Source of the DNA: Micromonospora radicis
GTDB taxonomy: Bacteria; Actinomycetota; Actinomycetes; Mycobacteriales; Micromonosporaceae
Direction of reading: 5' to 3'
DNA length: 64,000 nucleotides
Assembly: GCF_003583405.1 (NCBI RefSeq)
Contig: NZ_QXEC01000020.1
Location: forward strand, 1-64,000
Below, piece by piece: positions 35,373-44,376 of the stretch; position 1 is the first letter of the stretch; every line of letters starts with the position of its first letter. The translations under genes and the position numbers were made by a program. The notes beneath the pieces are model-generated. The model saw nothing but the letters and a program-made list of their open reading frames with translations. It ran no database searches and was not told where the DNA came from.

Positions 35373-36782
35373 TCATACAATGGCCATGTCCACGAACCGC
35401 GACAGATGCAACTGAGCAGCGACCGTCACCGTGTCGGTCGGGCCATTCCGGTGCTTAGCGACAATGAAATCCGCCTCGCCAGCCCGCGGTGATTCTTTGT
35501 CATAGTAGTCATCACGGTGCAGCAGAATCACCACGTCCGCATCTTGCTCAATTGACCCAGATTCCCTCAAGTCGGACAATTGTGGTCGCTTGTCGGTGCG
35601 CTGCTCCGGGCCACGGTTCAGCTGACTGACCGCGATGACCGGGCACTCGACCTCCTTGGCCAGCAGCTTGAGGCCCCGCGACAGGTCGGCGACCTCCTGC
35701 TGGCGGCTCTCGGTGCGTTTCGGCGAGGTCATCAGCTGGAGATAGTCGACCACGATCAGCTTGAGGTCGTGCCGTTGCTTGAGTCGCCGGGCCTTGGCCC
35801 GGATCTCCATCAGGTTCATGCTCGGCGTGTCGTCCACGAAGAGCGGAGCTTCGCTGATCTCGCCCATGCACCGGGCGAGTTTGGTCCAGTCGTCGTCGGA
35901 GAGCTGCCCACTGCGAAGCACGTGCAGGGGTACGCGGGCCTCGGCCGAGAGCAACCGCATGACGATCTCGACCTTGCTCATTTCCAGCGAGAAGATGGCC
36001 GACGCCTGATTCGCCCGGATAGCGGCGTTGCGCGCGAAGTCCATACTTGCCGTGGACTTCCCCAGACCAGGGCGACCGGCAACAATGATCAATTGCCCGG
36101 CGTGCAACCCGTTGAGCAGGCGGTCCAGGTCGGTGAAGCCGGTGGGCACCCCGGTCATCACCCCGCCCTGCGCACCGACCGCCTCGATCTCGTCGAGGGT
36201 CGGCTGGAGCATGTCGGCGAGGACGGCGAAGTCCTCGCTCACCCGCCGCTCGGTCACGTCGTAGACGGCTTGCTGGGCCAGGTCGACGATGTCGTCTACG
36301 TCGCGGCTGCCGCCGCCGCCCGCGGTGCCGTAGCCCAGCTGGACGATCCTGGTGCCGGCCTCGACCAGCCGCCGCAGTACCGCCCGCTCGCTGACGATGC
36401 GGGCGTAGTAGGCCGCGTTCGCGGCGGTCGGCACGCTCGCGATCAGCGTGTGCAGGTAGGGCGCGCCGCCGATGCGGGCCAGGTCACCGGAGTCCGCCAG
36501 GGCCGCCGCCACGGTGATCGCGTCCGCCGGTTCACCGCGGCCGTAGATCTCCAGGACGATGTCGAAGATGGTGGCGTGCACCGGCCGGTAGAAGTCGTTG
36601 GTCTTGAGGATCTCGACGACGTCGGCGATGGCGTCCTTGGACAGCAACATGCCGCCGAGTACGCACTGCTCGGCGGCGACGTCCTGCGGCGGTGTCTTGT
36701 CGAACTGGCCGTCACGCGGGGGCGGCCCAGACGTTGACTCGCCTGGGAATCGCTCCGTCCGCATGTCGTCGGTGACCGACAC
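35373..36782 (-). CDS. dnaB: Replicative DNA helicase DnaB
   Basis: 469 aa hexameric 5'-3' helicase of the replication fork. N-terminal domain: PPQDVAAEQCVLGGMLLS through NAAYYARIV; linker; RecA-like C-terminal domain with Walker A GRPGLGKST (about 233-241), LEMS, VVDYLQLM (Walker B) and SQLNRGPEQR (arginine finger region). The GTG at 36782 is chosen because GGAGGGGGG lies directly upstream and the resulting length fits; a longer ATG form would add 44 poorly conserved residues. No intein interrupts it, although many actinobacterial DnaB genes carry one. Close to, but not within, the rpsF-rplI operon. Confidence 0.95.
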   Translation of the reverse strand: MSVTDDMRTERFPGESTSGPPPRDGQFDKTPPQDVAAEQCVLGGMLLSKDAIADVVEILKTNDFYRPVHATIFDIVLEIYGRGEPADAITVAAALADSGDLARIGGAPYLHTLIASVPTAANAAYYARIVSERAVLRRLVEAGTRIVQLGYGTAGGGGSRDVDDIVDLAQQAVYDVTERRVSEDFAVLADMLQPTLDEIEAVGAQGGVMTGVPTGFTDLDRLLNGLHAGQLIIVAGRPGLGKSTASMDFARNAAIRANQASAIFSLEMSKVEIVMRLLSAEARVPLHVLRSGQLSDDDWTKLARCMGEISEAPLFVDDTPSMNLMEIRAKARRLKQRHDLKLIVVDYLQLMTSPKRTESRQQEVADLSRGLKLLAKEVECPVIAVSQLNRGPEQRTDKRPQLSDLRESGSIEQDADVVILLHRDDYYDKESPRAGEADFIVAKHRNGPTDTVTVAAQLHLSRFVDMAIV

Positions 36783-37173
36783 CCGGCCCCCCTCCATTGC
36801 GTTGGGTCGGCCCCAGACGTCATCGCCTGGGTGCGACTTGTCGACCTGCCGCGTCGATCGGGGGCCATCGGACGGGCGGTCGGTGGCAACCATACGGAAC
36901 CCGAGGTCAGCCACTCAACCGAAGCGGTGGACAAGCCTCGGGACAACCTGTGGACGCGAGTGGACAAGCATGTGCGCAGGCTGTGCACAGGGTGTGGATA
37001 ACTGGTGGGGAATTCTCCGGGGCAGCGCGTTGACCTGCCCAGGTGCCGTCCCCAGGCTGTGGATTACAATTTTCCGGTAGGGCGGTGTCCCGATAGTCCC
37101 GTAGGATCGGTGGCCTACGGCTACACCTGGACAGCGGATTGCGCTTTCGGTTGAGAAGGGTCACGCTCCGGCC
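36783..37173. other. dnaB upstream region with DnaA-box-like sites
   Basis: 391 bp (including the alternative dnaB N-terminal extension) between divergent dnaB and the gene at 37174. It contains one perfect DnaA box TGTGGATAA at 36993-37001 and near-matches GGTGGACAA (36926-36934), AGTGGACAA (36959-36967) and TGTGGATTA (37058-37066), all on the same strand. No gene is seen. Confidence 0.6.
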
Positions 37174-38823
37174 GTGAGTTACCGGGACTGGGGACGCGGG
37201 GAGGATGGCCCGCGCGAGCGACGGGCTGCCGCTTCGTGGGCCGATCCCGTCGAGGATCCCCCGGCCGATCGTTACGACTCCGCCGTGGAGCGCTACCGCA
37301 CGCCGAGCCGGCGCCGTGCCATCGAGCGGGGCCAGGACGAACCGGCCGAGCCGTACCTGCCGCGGTGGGCGCTGGAGTCGGGCGTACGCAGCGTGGACGG
37401 CGGAGGGCGACATGCCGCACCCGATGACGATGCCGACGACCGGCAGCGTTACGGGGGTCGGCGTTCGGGCGGGGGCAGCGAGGGTCGGCGGTCCAGCGAG
37501 TCGAGTCGCCGTGACGCCGCATTCTCCACGTCCGAGCCGGATGCGGCGCACACCCGGGAGTGGACGTTCGACCGTCCACAGGAGGAGGGGTACGTCGGTA
37601 GCCGACGGGCGGCTGACGACGAGCCGGTTTCCGGGGTGACGCCGCAGAGCCGACCCCGCCGTGCGCAGTCGCGCCGCCGCCAGGTGACCTGGTCGGGCCT
37701 GGAGGACGAGGGTCAGGAGGCGGCCGGTCCCGAGCCGGCCGCGGAGCCGGTGACGCGTCGTCGGCGGGCGGCCGAGCCGACCCCCGGTCCTGCTGTCGAT
37801 CCTTGGGAGCGGACGGCTGAGCCGTGGGAGCGGAGGTCCGAGCCGGAGAGCCCTCGCCCGGCGGTGGACCCCTGGGATGCCTCCGGACTGCACGCGTGGC
37901 AGCAGCCGGCCGACGGCGTTCGTGGTGCCGAGGCCAGGCCCGCCGACCCTTGGGATGCCGACAGCACGAGTCAGTGGTTGCAGTCGTCCGATACGGATCG
38001 ATGGCTTGAGCCGGACCGGACGGGTCAGTGGCTTCAGCCTGACGACAGTACGGGCCCGGTGGCGCGGTACTCGGAGGCCGACCGGTCGGAGCGGTCGCGC
38101 GGCGACAGCCGGTGGGCCGCGGGCTCGGATCCGGACAGGTGGGATCGTACGGAGCCGCCGCGCTCGGGTGCCACGTCTGGCGCCGGGCAGTGGTCCTGGG
38201 CTGGGCGGGCCGAGCCGGAACCGGCGCGGGAGGAGTTCTGGCCGGGTACCCGGTTGGCCGGTGACGATCCCCGGTGGGTGGACGCGAACGCCGCTGCGCC
38301 GCGGTCGCCGGTGGTCGGTTACACCGCGCCCCGGCCGCGTACGGCGCCGCGGCGGCGTGCTGCCCCGGTGCCGGCAGCACGGCAGGTCGGCATCGCGTCG
38401 GTGCGGCGGCGGATCGAGGAGGTCAGTGGCGGGGGTTGGAACCGCAGGCTGGAAGACGACCTGCTGGATCCGGATCCGGGTGCGCCGTGGCTTCCCCTGC
38501 TCTACACGGCGGGCTGCTATCTCCTGCCCGCGGTGGTCATCTTCGTGTGGTTGTTGACGTTGGACGGTGCACCGCCCGCCGGTTGCGTGACCGACATCAG
38601 TGGCGGCGGTTGTGACTCGCCGCGGGCCCGGGCGTTCGGGGCGATGGTGGCCGGGATACCGCGGTTCGGGTTGGCGCTGGTGAGCAGCCTGGTGGTCGCG
38701 ACGCTGCTGCGGCGGGTGGGTACGACCTGGAAGCCGACCACGGTGGCGCTCGCCGCGGCGGTGGTGGGCGGTGGCCTCTCCACCGTGTTGATCAGTGCGG
38801 TCACCGGTCAGCCCATCGGTTGA
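37174..38823 (+). CDS. Membrane protein with a long disordered N-terminus
   Basis: 549 aa. Residues 1-405 are low-complexity and charged (Arg, Asp, Glu, Pro, Ser), with repeated WD/RW motifs such as DPWERTAEPWERRSEP and DRWLEPDRTGQWLQPDD. About 145 C-terminal residues hold three membrane helices (PLLYTAGCYLLPAVVIFVWL; FGAMVAGIPRFGLALVSSLVV; TVALAAAVVGGGLSTVLIS), with a CVTDISGGGCD extracytoplasmic loop carrying two cysteines. I do not recognise the family; the membrane part resembles small uncharacterised actinobacterial proteins. GTG start 31 nt after a GAGAAGGG sequence; the true start is uncertain. Confidence 0.6.
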   Translation: MSYRDWGRGEDGPRERRAAASWADPVEDPPADRYDSAVERYRTPSRRRAIERGQDEPAEPYLPRWALESGVRSVDGGGRHAAPDDDADDRQRYGGRRSGGGSEGRRSSESSRRDAAFSTSEPDAAHTREWTFDRPQEEGYVGSRRAADDEPVSGVTPQSRPRRAQSRRRQVTWSGLEDEGQEAAGPEPAAEPVTRRRRAAEPTPGPAVDPWERTAEPWERRSEPESPRPAVDPWDASGLHAWQQPADGVRGAEARPADPWDADSTSQWLQSSDTDRWLEPDRTGQWLQPDDSTGPVARYSEADRSERSRGDSRWAAGSDPDRWDRTEPPRSGATSGAGQWSWAGRAEPEPAREEFWPGTRLAGDDPRWVDANAAAPRSPVVGYTAPRPRTAPRRRAAPVPAARQVGIASVRRRIEEVSGGGWNRRLEDDLLDPDPGAPWLPLLYTAGCYLLPAVVIFVWLLTLDGAPPAGCVTDISGGGCDSPRARAFGAMVAGIPRFGLALVSSLVVATLLRRVGTTWKPTTVALAAAVVGGGLSTVLISAVTGQPIG

Positions 38824-38838
38824 CGAGGCACTCTCGAC

Positions 38839-38879
38839 GTGACAGGGCCCGCACCGGTCGCCGGTGCGGGCCCTGTCAC
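38839..38879. terminator. Bidirectional terminator
   Basis: Perfect 19-bp stem (arm GTGACAGGGCCCGCACCGG) with a 3-nt loop, between the converging membrane protein gene and rplI. Confidence 0.85.
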
Positions 38880-38893
38880 GGTTCGGCGGAGGC

Positions 38894-39340
38894 TCAGCTC
38901 TGCACGACGTTGAGGTTGAACGTGGCGGTCACCTCGGGGTGCAGCTTGATCCGCACAGGGTGCGAGCCGAGCGACTTGATGTGACCGGACACCTCCAGCC
39001 GGCGCCGGTCGAGCGCCGGCCCGCCGGCCGCCTTGACGGCGTCGACGATCTCGGCCGGGGTGACCGAGCCGAAGAGCCGTCCGCCGTCGCCGGCGCGGGC
39101 CTTGAGGCTCACCTTGAGGCCTTCGAGCTGGCCCTTCACCTCGTTGGCGTGGCCGAGGTCACGGATCTCACGGGCCGAGCGGGCCCGCTTGATGAGGGTG
39201 ACCTGCTTCTCCGCGCCCTTGGTCCAGGCGATCGCGAAGCCCTGCGGAAGCAGGTAGTTACGGCCGTAGCCGTTCTTGACCTCGACGATGTCGCCCGGGG
39301 TACCGAGCCCGGACACTTCCTGAGTCAGGATGATCTTCAT
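38894..39340 (-). CDS. rplI: 50S ribosomal protein L9
   Basis: 148 aa bL9 of the large subunit, located at the L1 stalk base. [36 protein letters not shown] is the conserved N-terminal rRNA-binding domain, followed by the long connecting helix and a C-terminal domain. GAGGAGGTGCC upstream of the ATG. Last gene of rpsF-ssb-rpsR-rplI. Confidence 0.97.
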   Translation of the reverse strand: MKIILTQEVSGLGTPGDIVEVKNGYGRNYLLPQGFAIAWTKGAEKQVTLIKRARSAREIRDLGHANEVKGQLEGLKVSLKARAGDGGRLFGSVTPAEIVDAVKAAGGPALDRRRLEVSGHIKSLGSHPVRIKLHPEVTATFNLNVVQS

Positions 39341-39354
39341 GTCGGCACCTCCTC

Positions 39355-39594
39355 TCAGCGGGCCGTCGCCGTGTACGGCAGGAGCGCCATCTCACGGGCG
39401 TTCTTGACCGCACGGGCGATCTGCCGCTGCTGCTGCGAGGTCACGCCGGTCACCCGCCGAGCGCGGATCTTGCCGCGGTCGGAGATGAACTTGCGCAGCA
39501 GCGCGGTGTCCTTGTAATCGATGTAGGTGATCCCGTCCTTGTCGAGCGGGTTCACCTTCTTCTTCGGCTTGCGCAGTGCCGCAGCCTTCGCCAT
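39355..39594 (-). CDS. rpsR: 30S ribosomal protein S18, cysteine-free form
   Basis: 79 aa bS18, partner of S6 on the small-subunit platform. Core sequence [28 protein letters not shown] and ending LLPYTATAR are typical. The usual zinc ligands are gone: the position of the CAFC-type motif reads NPLD, and GNCTQHQ-type reads GVTSQQQ; the protein has no cysteine at all. It is therefore the zinc-independent version, yet it occupies the principal operon. AGGAG 9 nt before the ATG. Confidence 0.95.
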   Translation of the reverse strand: MAKAAALRKPKKKVNPLDKDGITYIDYKDTALLRKFISDRGKIRARRVTGVTSQQQRQIARAVKNAREMALLPYTATAR

Positions 39595-39635
39595 TGCTCT
39601 TGCTCCTGGTTTACGATCACGGGCGCTCGGCGCCA

Positions 39636-40148
39636 TTAGAACGGGGGCTCCTCATCGAAGTTGCCGCCACCCGAGCGTGCGGGTGCTGGTGCAGCCGAAG
39701 CCCAGGGGTCGTCGAAGTTGCCTCCACCGCCGCCCTGACCACCACCACCGCCGCCGCCGAAGCCGCCGCCGCTGCCACCGGAGCGGGACATCTTCTGCAC
39801 CTTCGCCGTGGCGTAGCGCAGCGACGGGCCGATCTCGTCGACCTCCAGCTCGATGACGGTGCGCTTCTCACCCTCGCGGGTCTCGTAGGACCGCTGACGC
39901 AGCCGGCCCGACACGATCACGCGGGCGCCGCGCTGTAGCGACTCCGCCACGTGCTCGGCGGCCTGCCGCCAGACGGTGCACGAAAGGAACAGCGGCTCGC
40001 CGTCCTTCCACTCGCCGGACGCCTTGTCCATGAATCGGGGCGTCGAGGCGACCCGGAACTTGGCGACCGCCGCCCCCGAGGGAGTGAACCGCAACTCGGG
40101 GTCATCGGTTAGGTTGCCGATGACCGTGATGGTGGTGTCTCCTGCCAT
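39636..40148 (-). CDS. ssb: Single-stranded DNA-binding protein
   Basis: 170 aa. OB fold in residues 1-115 ([51 protein letters not shown]), a Gly-rich flexible linker, and the acidic tip FDEEPPF, which recruits repair and replication proteins. GAGGAGATGGTC precedes the ATG at 40148. Second gene of the rpsF operon, as in mycobacteria and Streptomyces. Confidence 0.97.
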   Translation of the reverse strand: MAGDTTITVIGNLTDDPELRFTPSGAAVAKFRVASTPRFMDKASGEWKDGEPLFLSCTVWRQAAEHVAESLQRGARVIVSGRLRQRSYETREGEKRTVIELEVDEIGPSLRYATAKVQKMSRSGGSGGGFGGGGGGGQGGGGGNFDDPWASAAPAPARSGGGNFDEEPPF

Positions 40149-40244
40149 GACCATCTCCTCGCGCACTCATCCGATCTGCCGTACAGGTTCGCAGAACCCT
40201 CTGACAGCCGGGTGAGGCTGATCCGGGTGGGGCTGGGTGGATAG

Positions 40245-40535
40245 TTAGCGCATCTCCGGCCGGATGACCTTGGTACGCAGCACGGACTCGTTGAGCCGCA
40301 GCTGCCGGTCCAGCTCGGCCACCGCCTCCGGCGTCGCCTGGAGGTCGATGACGGCGTAGATGCCCTCGGACTTCTTGTTGATCTCGTACGCGAGGCGCCG
40401 GCGGCCCCACACGTCGGTCTTCTCCACCGAGCCACCCGCGGTCCTGATCACGTTCAGGTACGTGTCGAGCGACGGGGCGACGGTGCGCTCCTCGAGGCTG
40501 GAGTCGAGGATCACCATGATCTCGTAATGACGCAA
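40245..40535 (-). CDS. rpsF: 30S ribosomal protein S6
   Basis: 96 aa bS6, starting [24 protein letters not shown] with [26 protein letters not shown] in the core. The start codon is TTG, with GGAGGTGAG 6 nt upstream. First gene of rpsF-ssb-rpsR-rplI. S6 with S18 is known to bind leader RNA of its own operon in several bacteria, so the hairpins upstream may be regulatory. Confidence 0.96.
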   Translation of the reverse strand: MRHYEIMVILDSSLEERTVAPSLDTYLNVIRTAGGSVEKTDVWGRRRLAYEINKKSEGIYAVIDLQATPEAVAELDRQLRLNESVLRTKVIRPEMR

Positions 40536-40563
40536 GACGTGCTCACCTCCTGTGGGCTAAGCG

Positions 40564-40582
40564 GCCACGGTCCTTCCGTGGC
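40564..40582 (-). promoter_or_regulatory. Hairpin in the rpsF leader
   Basis: Perfect 7-bp stem GCCACGG/CCGTGGC with the loop AAGGA on the mRNA strand, 12 nt upstream of the rpsF ribosome binding site. It contains ACCG, the kind of sequence recognised in S6:S18-binding leaders. Assignment is tentative. Confidence 0.35.
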
Positions 40583-40697
40583 AGGAGGTCGTGCGTCGTG
40601 GCCCGCCCCGAAGCGGGGGAACCCGACCGGGAGCGGACAACCGGACCAGGATACCCGGTCCGAACGATCACCATCACCGAGGTGACGGGCACAGCGA

Positions 40698-40834
40698 ACC
40701 GGGGGTCCGTGCCGACGTCGCTGTCGGCACAGACCCCCGGTCACGGGACCGCGGGGCGCCTGGTCCGCATTCCTTGGGTGGGACCTGGGGAGGAACGACC
40801 ACACCGATGAGGTTGGACCGGAGACGCCCCGCGG
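40698..40834 (-). ncRNA. Candidate structured small RNA or long rpsF leader
   Basis: Two adjacent structures. A 10+8-bp hairpin (40698-40741; arms ACCGGGGGTC and GTGCCGAC with one mismatch) lies next to a long-range helix pairing CCGCGGGGCG and GGTCC (40749-40766) with GGACC and CGCCCCGCGG (40815-40834). No gene is encoded here. On the minus strand the helix comes first and the strong hairpin second, the order of a terminated small RNA. A possible promoter precedes it (CCGACA, 17 nt, TAACGT around 40855-40885). A TATCCT -10-like element for rpsF lies downstream of the hairpin. Confidence 0.4.
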
Positions 40835-41177
40835 AGCTTTATCACGTTGTTACCTGACGTTATCGCGACTGCTGGCACTTGTCGGGCAAATACCAAAAAT
40901 TACTGACAATCTTCTCTACCCGTCCTGCTGCCGCCGGACGCTGACTCCAGCCGGGGCCGCCACACCGACGACCAACACGTGGCGCGACCCGATTCTCGGA
41001 GCCGAACGACAACCGCCGGTGCAGAAACCGCCTGAAGGCACATCGACCGTTTGGATTGGCAGAGGACCGTCTGATGTGGCGGATCCATCGGATTCAACGA
41101 CCTCCGACGGCCCCGGTGACGCGACCCGGACGGTGGGGTCGCTACGGCTGTCGGGGAGGCGACGTAGGCTCGCCTGC
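40835..41177. other. Intergenic DNA upstream of nfo
   Basis: 343 bp without a supported gene. Its left third (about 40840-40920) is AT-rich and probably contains promoters for the minus-strand transcript toward rpsF. Its right end holds the nfo -10 element. Confidence 0.4.
41165..41170 (+). promoter_or_regulatory. -10 element of the leaderless nfo promoter (TAGGCT)
   Basis: TAGGCT, 7 nt, then the ATG at 41178; no ribosome binding site. Confidence 0.6.
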
Positions 41178-41969
41178 ATGCGTATCGGAGCCCACGTCGA
41201 TCCGACCGACCCGCTGGCGGAGGCGACCGCGCGAGCGGCCGACGCCGTACAGTTCTTCCTCGCCGACCCGCAGGGTTGGAAGGCTCCACAGCCCCGGGCG
41301 GACGTGGCGCAGCTGCGGGCGGCCGACGTCGACGTCTACGTGCACGCGCCGTACGTCATCAACGTCGCCACCGGCAACAACCGAATCCGGATACCCAGCC
41401 GCAAGCTGCTGCTCGCCCACGCGAAGGCGGCCTCGGCGATCGGGGCCAAGGGACTGGTGGTGCACGGCGGCCACGTCAACACCGGTGACGACCCCGCCGC
41501 CGGATTCGACAACTGGCGCAAGGCCCTCGCGTACGCACAGGAGTCGGGGGGCTTCGAGCTGCCCGTGCTGATCGAGAACACCGCTGGCGGCGACAACGCC
41601 TGCGCGCGTCGACTCGACGCGCTCGCTCGGCTGTGGGACACCGTCGGTGACTACCAGGTCGGCTTCTGCCTGGACACCTGCCACGCCCACGCCGGCGGCG
41701 AGGAACTCCTCGGCCTGGTCGACCGGGTGAAGGCGATCACCGGACGGATCGACCTGGTCCACGCCAACAACTCCAAGGACGGCTTCGGCTCCGGCCGCGA
41801 CCGCCACGACAACCTGCGCGGCGGAACGATCGACCCGGAACTGCTGGTGGCGGTCATCCGGGCGGCGGACGCCCCGGTGATCGTCGAGACGCCCGGCGGC
41901 ACCGACGGACAGCGCGGCGACATCGCCTTCCTGCGTACGCAACTCGACGCGAAGACGCCGGCACGATGA
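41178..41969 (+). CDS. nfo: Endonuclease IV (AP endonuclease, AP-endonuclease-2 family)
   Basis: 263 aa TIM-barrel DNA repair enzyme that cleaves 5' to abasic sites using three zinc ions. Visible: [28 protein letters not shown] (metal His), [21 protein letters not shown] (metal Glu), [13 protein letters not shown] (Asp and His) and [22 protein letters not shown]. The leaderless ATG is set by the -10 element. It overlaps the start of the following membrane protein gene by 4 bases. Confidence 0.93.
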   Translation: MRIGAHVDPTDPLAEATARAADAVQFFLADPQGWKAPQPRADVAQLRAADVDVYVHAPYVINVATGNNRIRIPSRKLLLAHAKAASAIGAKGLVVHGGHVNTGDDPAAGFDNWRKALAYAQESGGFELPVLIENTAGGDNACARRLDALARLWDTVGDYQVGFCLDTCHAHAGGEELLGLVDRVKAITGRIDLVHANNSKDGFGSGRDRHDNLRGGTIDPELLVAVIRAADAPVIVETPGGTDGQRGDIAFLRTQLDAKTPAR

Positions 41970-44317
41970 CGACGGAACAGTCCGCCTCCGGTGGCGCCCG
42001 GCCGCCCGGCCGCGACACGTCGCCCACCGGGCAGGCGGCCAGCGGCGCCCGGCCCCACGGCGATCCGGGACCCGCCGAACACGCGCCCGAGTCGTCGACC
42101 ACGGCGGCTGCCCCGGCCTCGTCTCCTGCCCCCGCCGCCGCGGGGGATCCCGCGACCCCGGCCGAAGGCAGCACGGACCACGGCAGCACGGACCACGGCA
42201 GCACGGATAAAGGCAGCACGGACCACGGCGGCCCGGACAAGCCAACCGGCAAGGGCTACCCAACTGACGCTGAAGGCCAGCCCAGCCTGCCGTACGGCGC
42301 TCCTCCGGAGGCTGGCCAGCCGGGCATCGACTCCGCAGCCGCAAACGCGAGTAAGCCGGACACCAAGGACGGCACCGCCACCGGCAGTGACGCCGCATCC
42401 GGGGACAGCAGGACCGGGGACAGCAGAACCGAGGACGGCAAGACCGAGGACAGCAAGACCGAGGACAGCAAGACCGAGGACAGCAAGACCGAGGACAGCA
42501 AGACCGAGGACAGCAAAGAACCGACGGGTGGCGACGGCGAGGGCAAGGACCGGTGGGCGGCGTTCGGGCCGGCGCCGGAGTCGGCGCCGAAGTGGTACGG
42601 CAGGCTGGCCCGCAGGTCCGGCCGGCTCCTGATCCACGAGTGGACCCTGGCCGCCCTCGGTTCGCTCGCATTGGCCGTGCTGATGACCTGGCCGACGCTG
42701 CGCTACCCCCGGCACACGTTGCCGCAGGACTACTGGGATCCGAGCCTGCAGGCCTGGCAGATGGCCTGGTCCGGGCACATCCTGCGGACCGATCCCAGCC
42801 AGCTGTGGCACGCCAACGCGTTCTACCCGGAGCGGTGGAGCTTCGCCTTCTCCGACACCCTGCTCGGCTACGCGCCGGCGGGTCTGATCGGTAACGGCCC
42901 CGGTGACGCGCTGCTCCGCTACAACATCATGTTCGTGCTCGCACACGCGCTGGCCACCTTCGGTGCGTATGTGCTCGCCCGCCAACTCGGTGCGAGCCGC
43001 ATCGGGTCGGCGGTGGCCGGGGTCAGCTACACCTACGCACCGTGGCTGCTGGCGCAGGCCGGGCACCTGCACGTGGTCTCCAACGGCGGCATCCCGCTGG
43101 CGCTGGCCATGCTCGCCCGTGGGCACGGCTGGTCGCTGCGGCACGGCTACCGGCCCGAGCGGCGCAGCGAAGGCTGGGTCTACGCCGGCTGGCTGGTGGC
43201 GGCTTGGCAGTTGAGTCTCGGCTTCGGCATCGGGCTGCCGTTCGCGTACGTCCTCGCCGGCACGGTGCTGGTGGCCACCCTCGTCTGGTACGCGAAGCGG
43301 ATCTTCTGGCGGGTGAAGCGGCCCTTCGGCCAGCGCCTGTTCGCCGCCGACCTGGTCGGCGGGCTGATCTTCGCCGGTGTCGGTGTCCTGCTGGCCCTCC
43401 CCTACTTCACCGTCACGCAGCTGCACCCGCAGGCGGAGCGGACCATCGGCGACATCGCCGGGTTCTCACCTCCGCTCAGTGGTTTCGTCACGGCACCGGC
43501 CGAGTCCCGGATCTGGGGTGGACTGCACGAAGGGGCCCGCTCGATTCTGCCCTGGCATCCGGAGATGACCCTGCTACCCGGCTTCGCGCTCTACGCGCTG
43601 GCCGCCGGTGGCCTCTTCTTCTCCATCTGGACGGTCCGCCAACGCCTGTTCCTGCTCGCCGGGGTGCTGGTGGCGATGACCCTGTCGATGGGTACCCGGT
43701 TCTTCGGTGGTCACTTCACCTACGAGCCGCTCTTCGAGTTCCTGCCGGGTTGGAACGGCATCCGTACGCCGGGCCGGCTCATGCTCTGGGCCACCCTGCT
43801 GCTCGGGTTGCTCGCGGCCGGCGCAGTCAGCGCGTTCGCCGAGCGGGTCCGGGAGATCTCCGCCGAGCGGATCCCTTCGTGGCCGAGCCCGTGGCTGCGC
43901 CTGGCCACCCTGGTACCGCTGCTGCTGGTCGTCGCGGAGGGAACGAACACGACACCGCATCCGGTGGTGCCACCGCAGCCGGCCGCCATGCGGACGGTCG
44001 ACGGTCCACTGCTGGTGCTGCCCAGCGGGCAGAACCGCGACCAGCCGGTGATGCTCTGGTCGACCACCCGGTTCCAGCAGGTCGTCAACGGTGGCAGTGG
44101 GTTCACGCCGCGCCAGTTGGCCGACGTTCGCCGGGTGACGATGACGTTCCCCGATCAGACCAGCGTCGACTACCTGCGCACCCTGGGTGTGCAGAACGTG
44201 CTGGTGATGCGCGACCAGATCGTCGGCACGCCGTGGGAGGTCAGCGTCGACGCTCCGTTGGACGGGTTGGGCATCACCCGTGAGGAGCTGGGTTCGGTCG
44301 TGGCGTTCCGCCTCTAG
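41966..44317 (+). CDS. Large polytopic membrane protein (GT-C/YfhO-like) with repeat-rich N-terminus
   Basis: 783 aa. Residues 1-205 are disordered and contain two five-residue repeats, STDHG-like and SKTED-like. From about 220 to 665 there are ten or more membrane helices. Extracytoplasmic loop [22 protein letters not shown] with a DPxLQ-type acidic site, [23 protein letters not shown], and a C-terminal soluble domain of about 110 residues resemble GT-C fold glycosyltransferases and YfhO-like proteins. A role in envelope glycan or lipid modification is likely; the substrate is unknown. ATGA overlap with nfo, which is unlikely to be functionally related. Confidence 0.7.
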   Translation: MTTEQSASGGARPPGRDTSPTGQAASGARPHGDPGPAEHAPESSTTAAAPASSPAPAAAGDPATPAEGSTDHGSTDHGSTDKGSTDHGGPDKPTGKGYPTDAEGQPSLPYGAPPEAGQPGIDSAAANASKPDTKDGTATGSDAASGDSRTGDSRTEDGKTEDSKTEDSKTEDSKTEDSKTEDSKEPTGGDGEGKDRWAAFGPAPESAPKWYGRLARRSGRLLIHEWTLAALGSLALAVLMTWPTLRYPRHTLPQDYWDPSLQAWQMAWSGHILRTDPSQLWHANAFYPERWSFAFSDTLLGYAPAGLIGNGPGDALLRYNIMFVLAHALATFGAYVLARQLGASRIGSAVAGVSYTYAPWLLAQAGHLHVVSNGGIPLALAMLARGHGWSLRHGYRPERRSEGWVYAGWLVAAWQLSLGFGIGLPFAYVLAGTVLVATLVWYAKRIFWRVKRPFGQRLFAADLVGGLIFAGVGVLLALPYFTVTQLHPQAERTIGDIAGFSPPLSGFVTAPAESRIWGGLHEGARSILPWHPEMTLLPGFALYALAAGGLFFSIWTVRQRLFLLAGVLVAMTLSMGTRFFGGHFTYEPLFEFLPGWNGIRTPGRLMLWATLLLGLLAAGAVSAFAERVREISAERIPSWPSPWLRLATLVPLLLVVAEGTNTTPHPVVPPQPAAMRTVDGPLLVLPSGQNRDQPVMLWSTTRFQQVVNGGSGFTPRQLADVRRVTMTFPDQTSVDYLRTLGVQNVLVMRDQIVGTPWEVSVDAPLDGLGITREELGSVVAFRL
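42170..42229 (+). repeat. 15-bp tandem repeat coding STDHG
   Basis: Four copies of AGCACGGACCACGGC (third copy diverged to code STDKG) inside the membrane protein gene. Confidence 0.9.
42407..42511 (+). repeat. 15-bp tandem repeat coding SKTED
   Basis: Seven in-frame 15-bp units: [15 protein letters not shown], then four SKTED. The last four (AGCAAGACCGAGGAC) are identical, so the array is probably young and length-variable. Confidence 0.92.
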
Positions 44318-44330
44318 CGTCCGCCGAGGT

Positions 44331-44372
44331 CACACCCGTCGAACCCGAGCGGAGTCGGGTTCGACGGGTGTG
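44331..44372. terminator. Bidirectional terminator
   Basis: Perfect 18-bp stem (arm CACACCCGTCGAACCCGA) with a 6-nt loop between two convergent membrane protein genes. Confidence 0.88.
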
Positions 44373-44376
44373 GTGT

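Noticed and set aside
35373-36782. Intein in DnaB
   Set aside because: All helicase motifs are contiguous at normal spacing; length is that of an uninterrupted DnaB.
40749-40834. Resemblance of GGGTGGGACC in the rpsF-nfo gap to a T-box
   Set aside because: Only part of the T-box sequence is present, there is no specifier stem or AGTA-type motif, and the downstream gene on that strand (nfo) is leaderless and not an aminoacyl-tRNA or amino acid gene.
42256-42546. Minus-strand repeat protein (LLSSV repeats)
   Set aside because: It is the antisense reading of the 15-bp repeats in the membrane protein gene.
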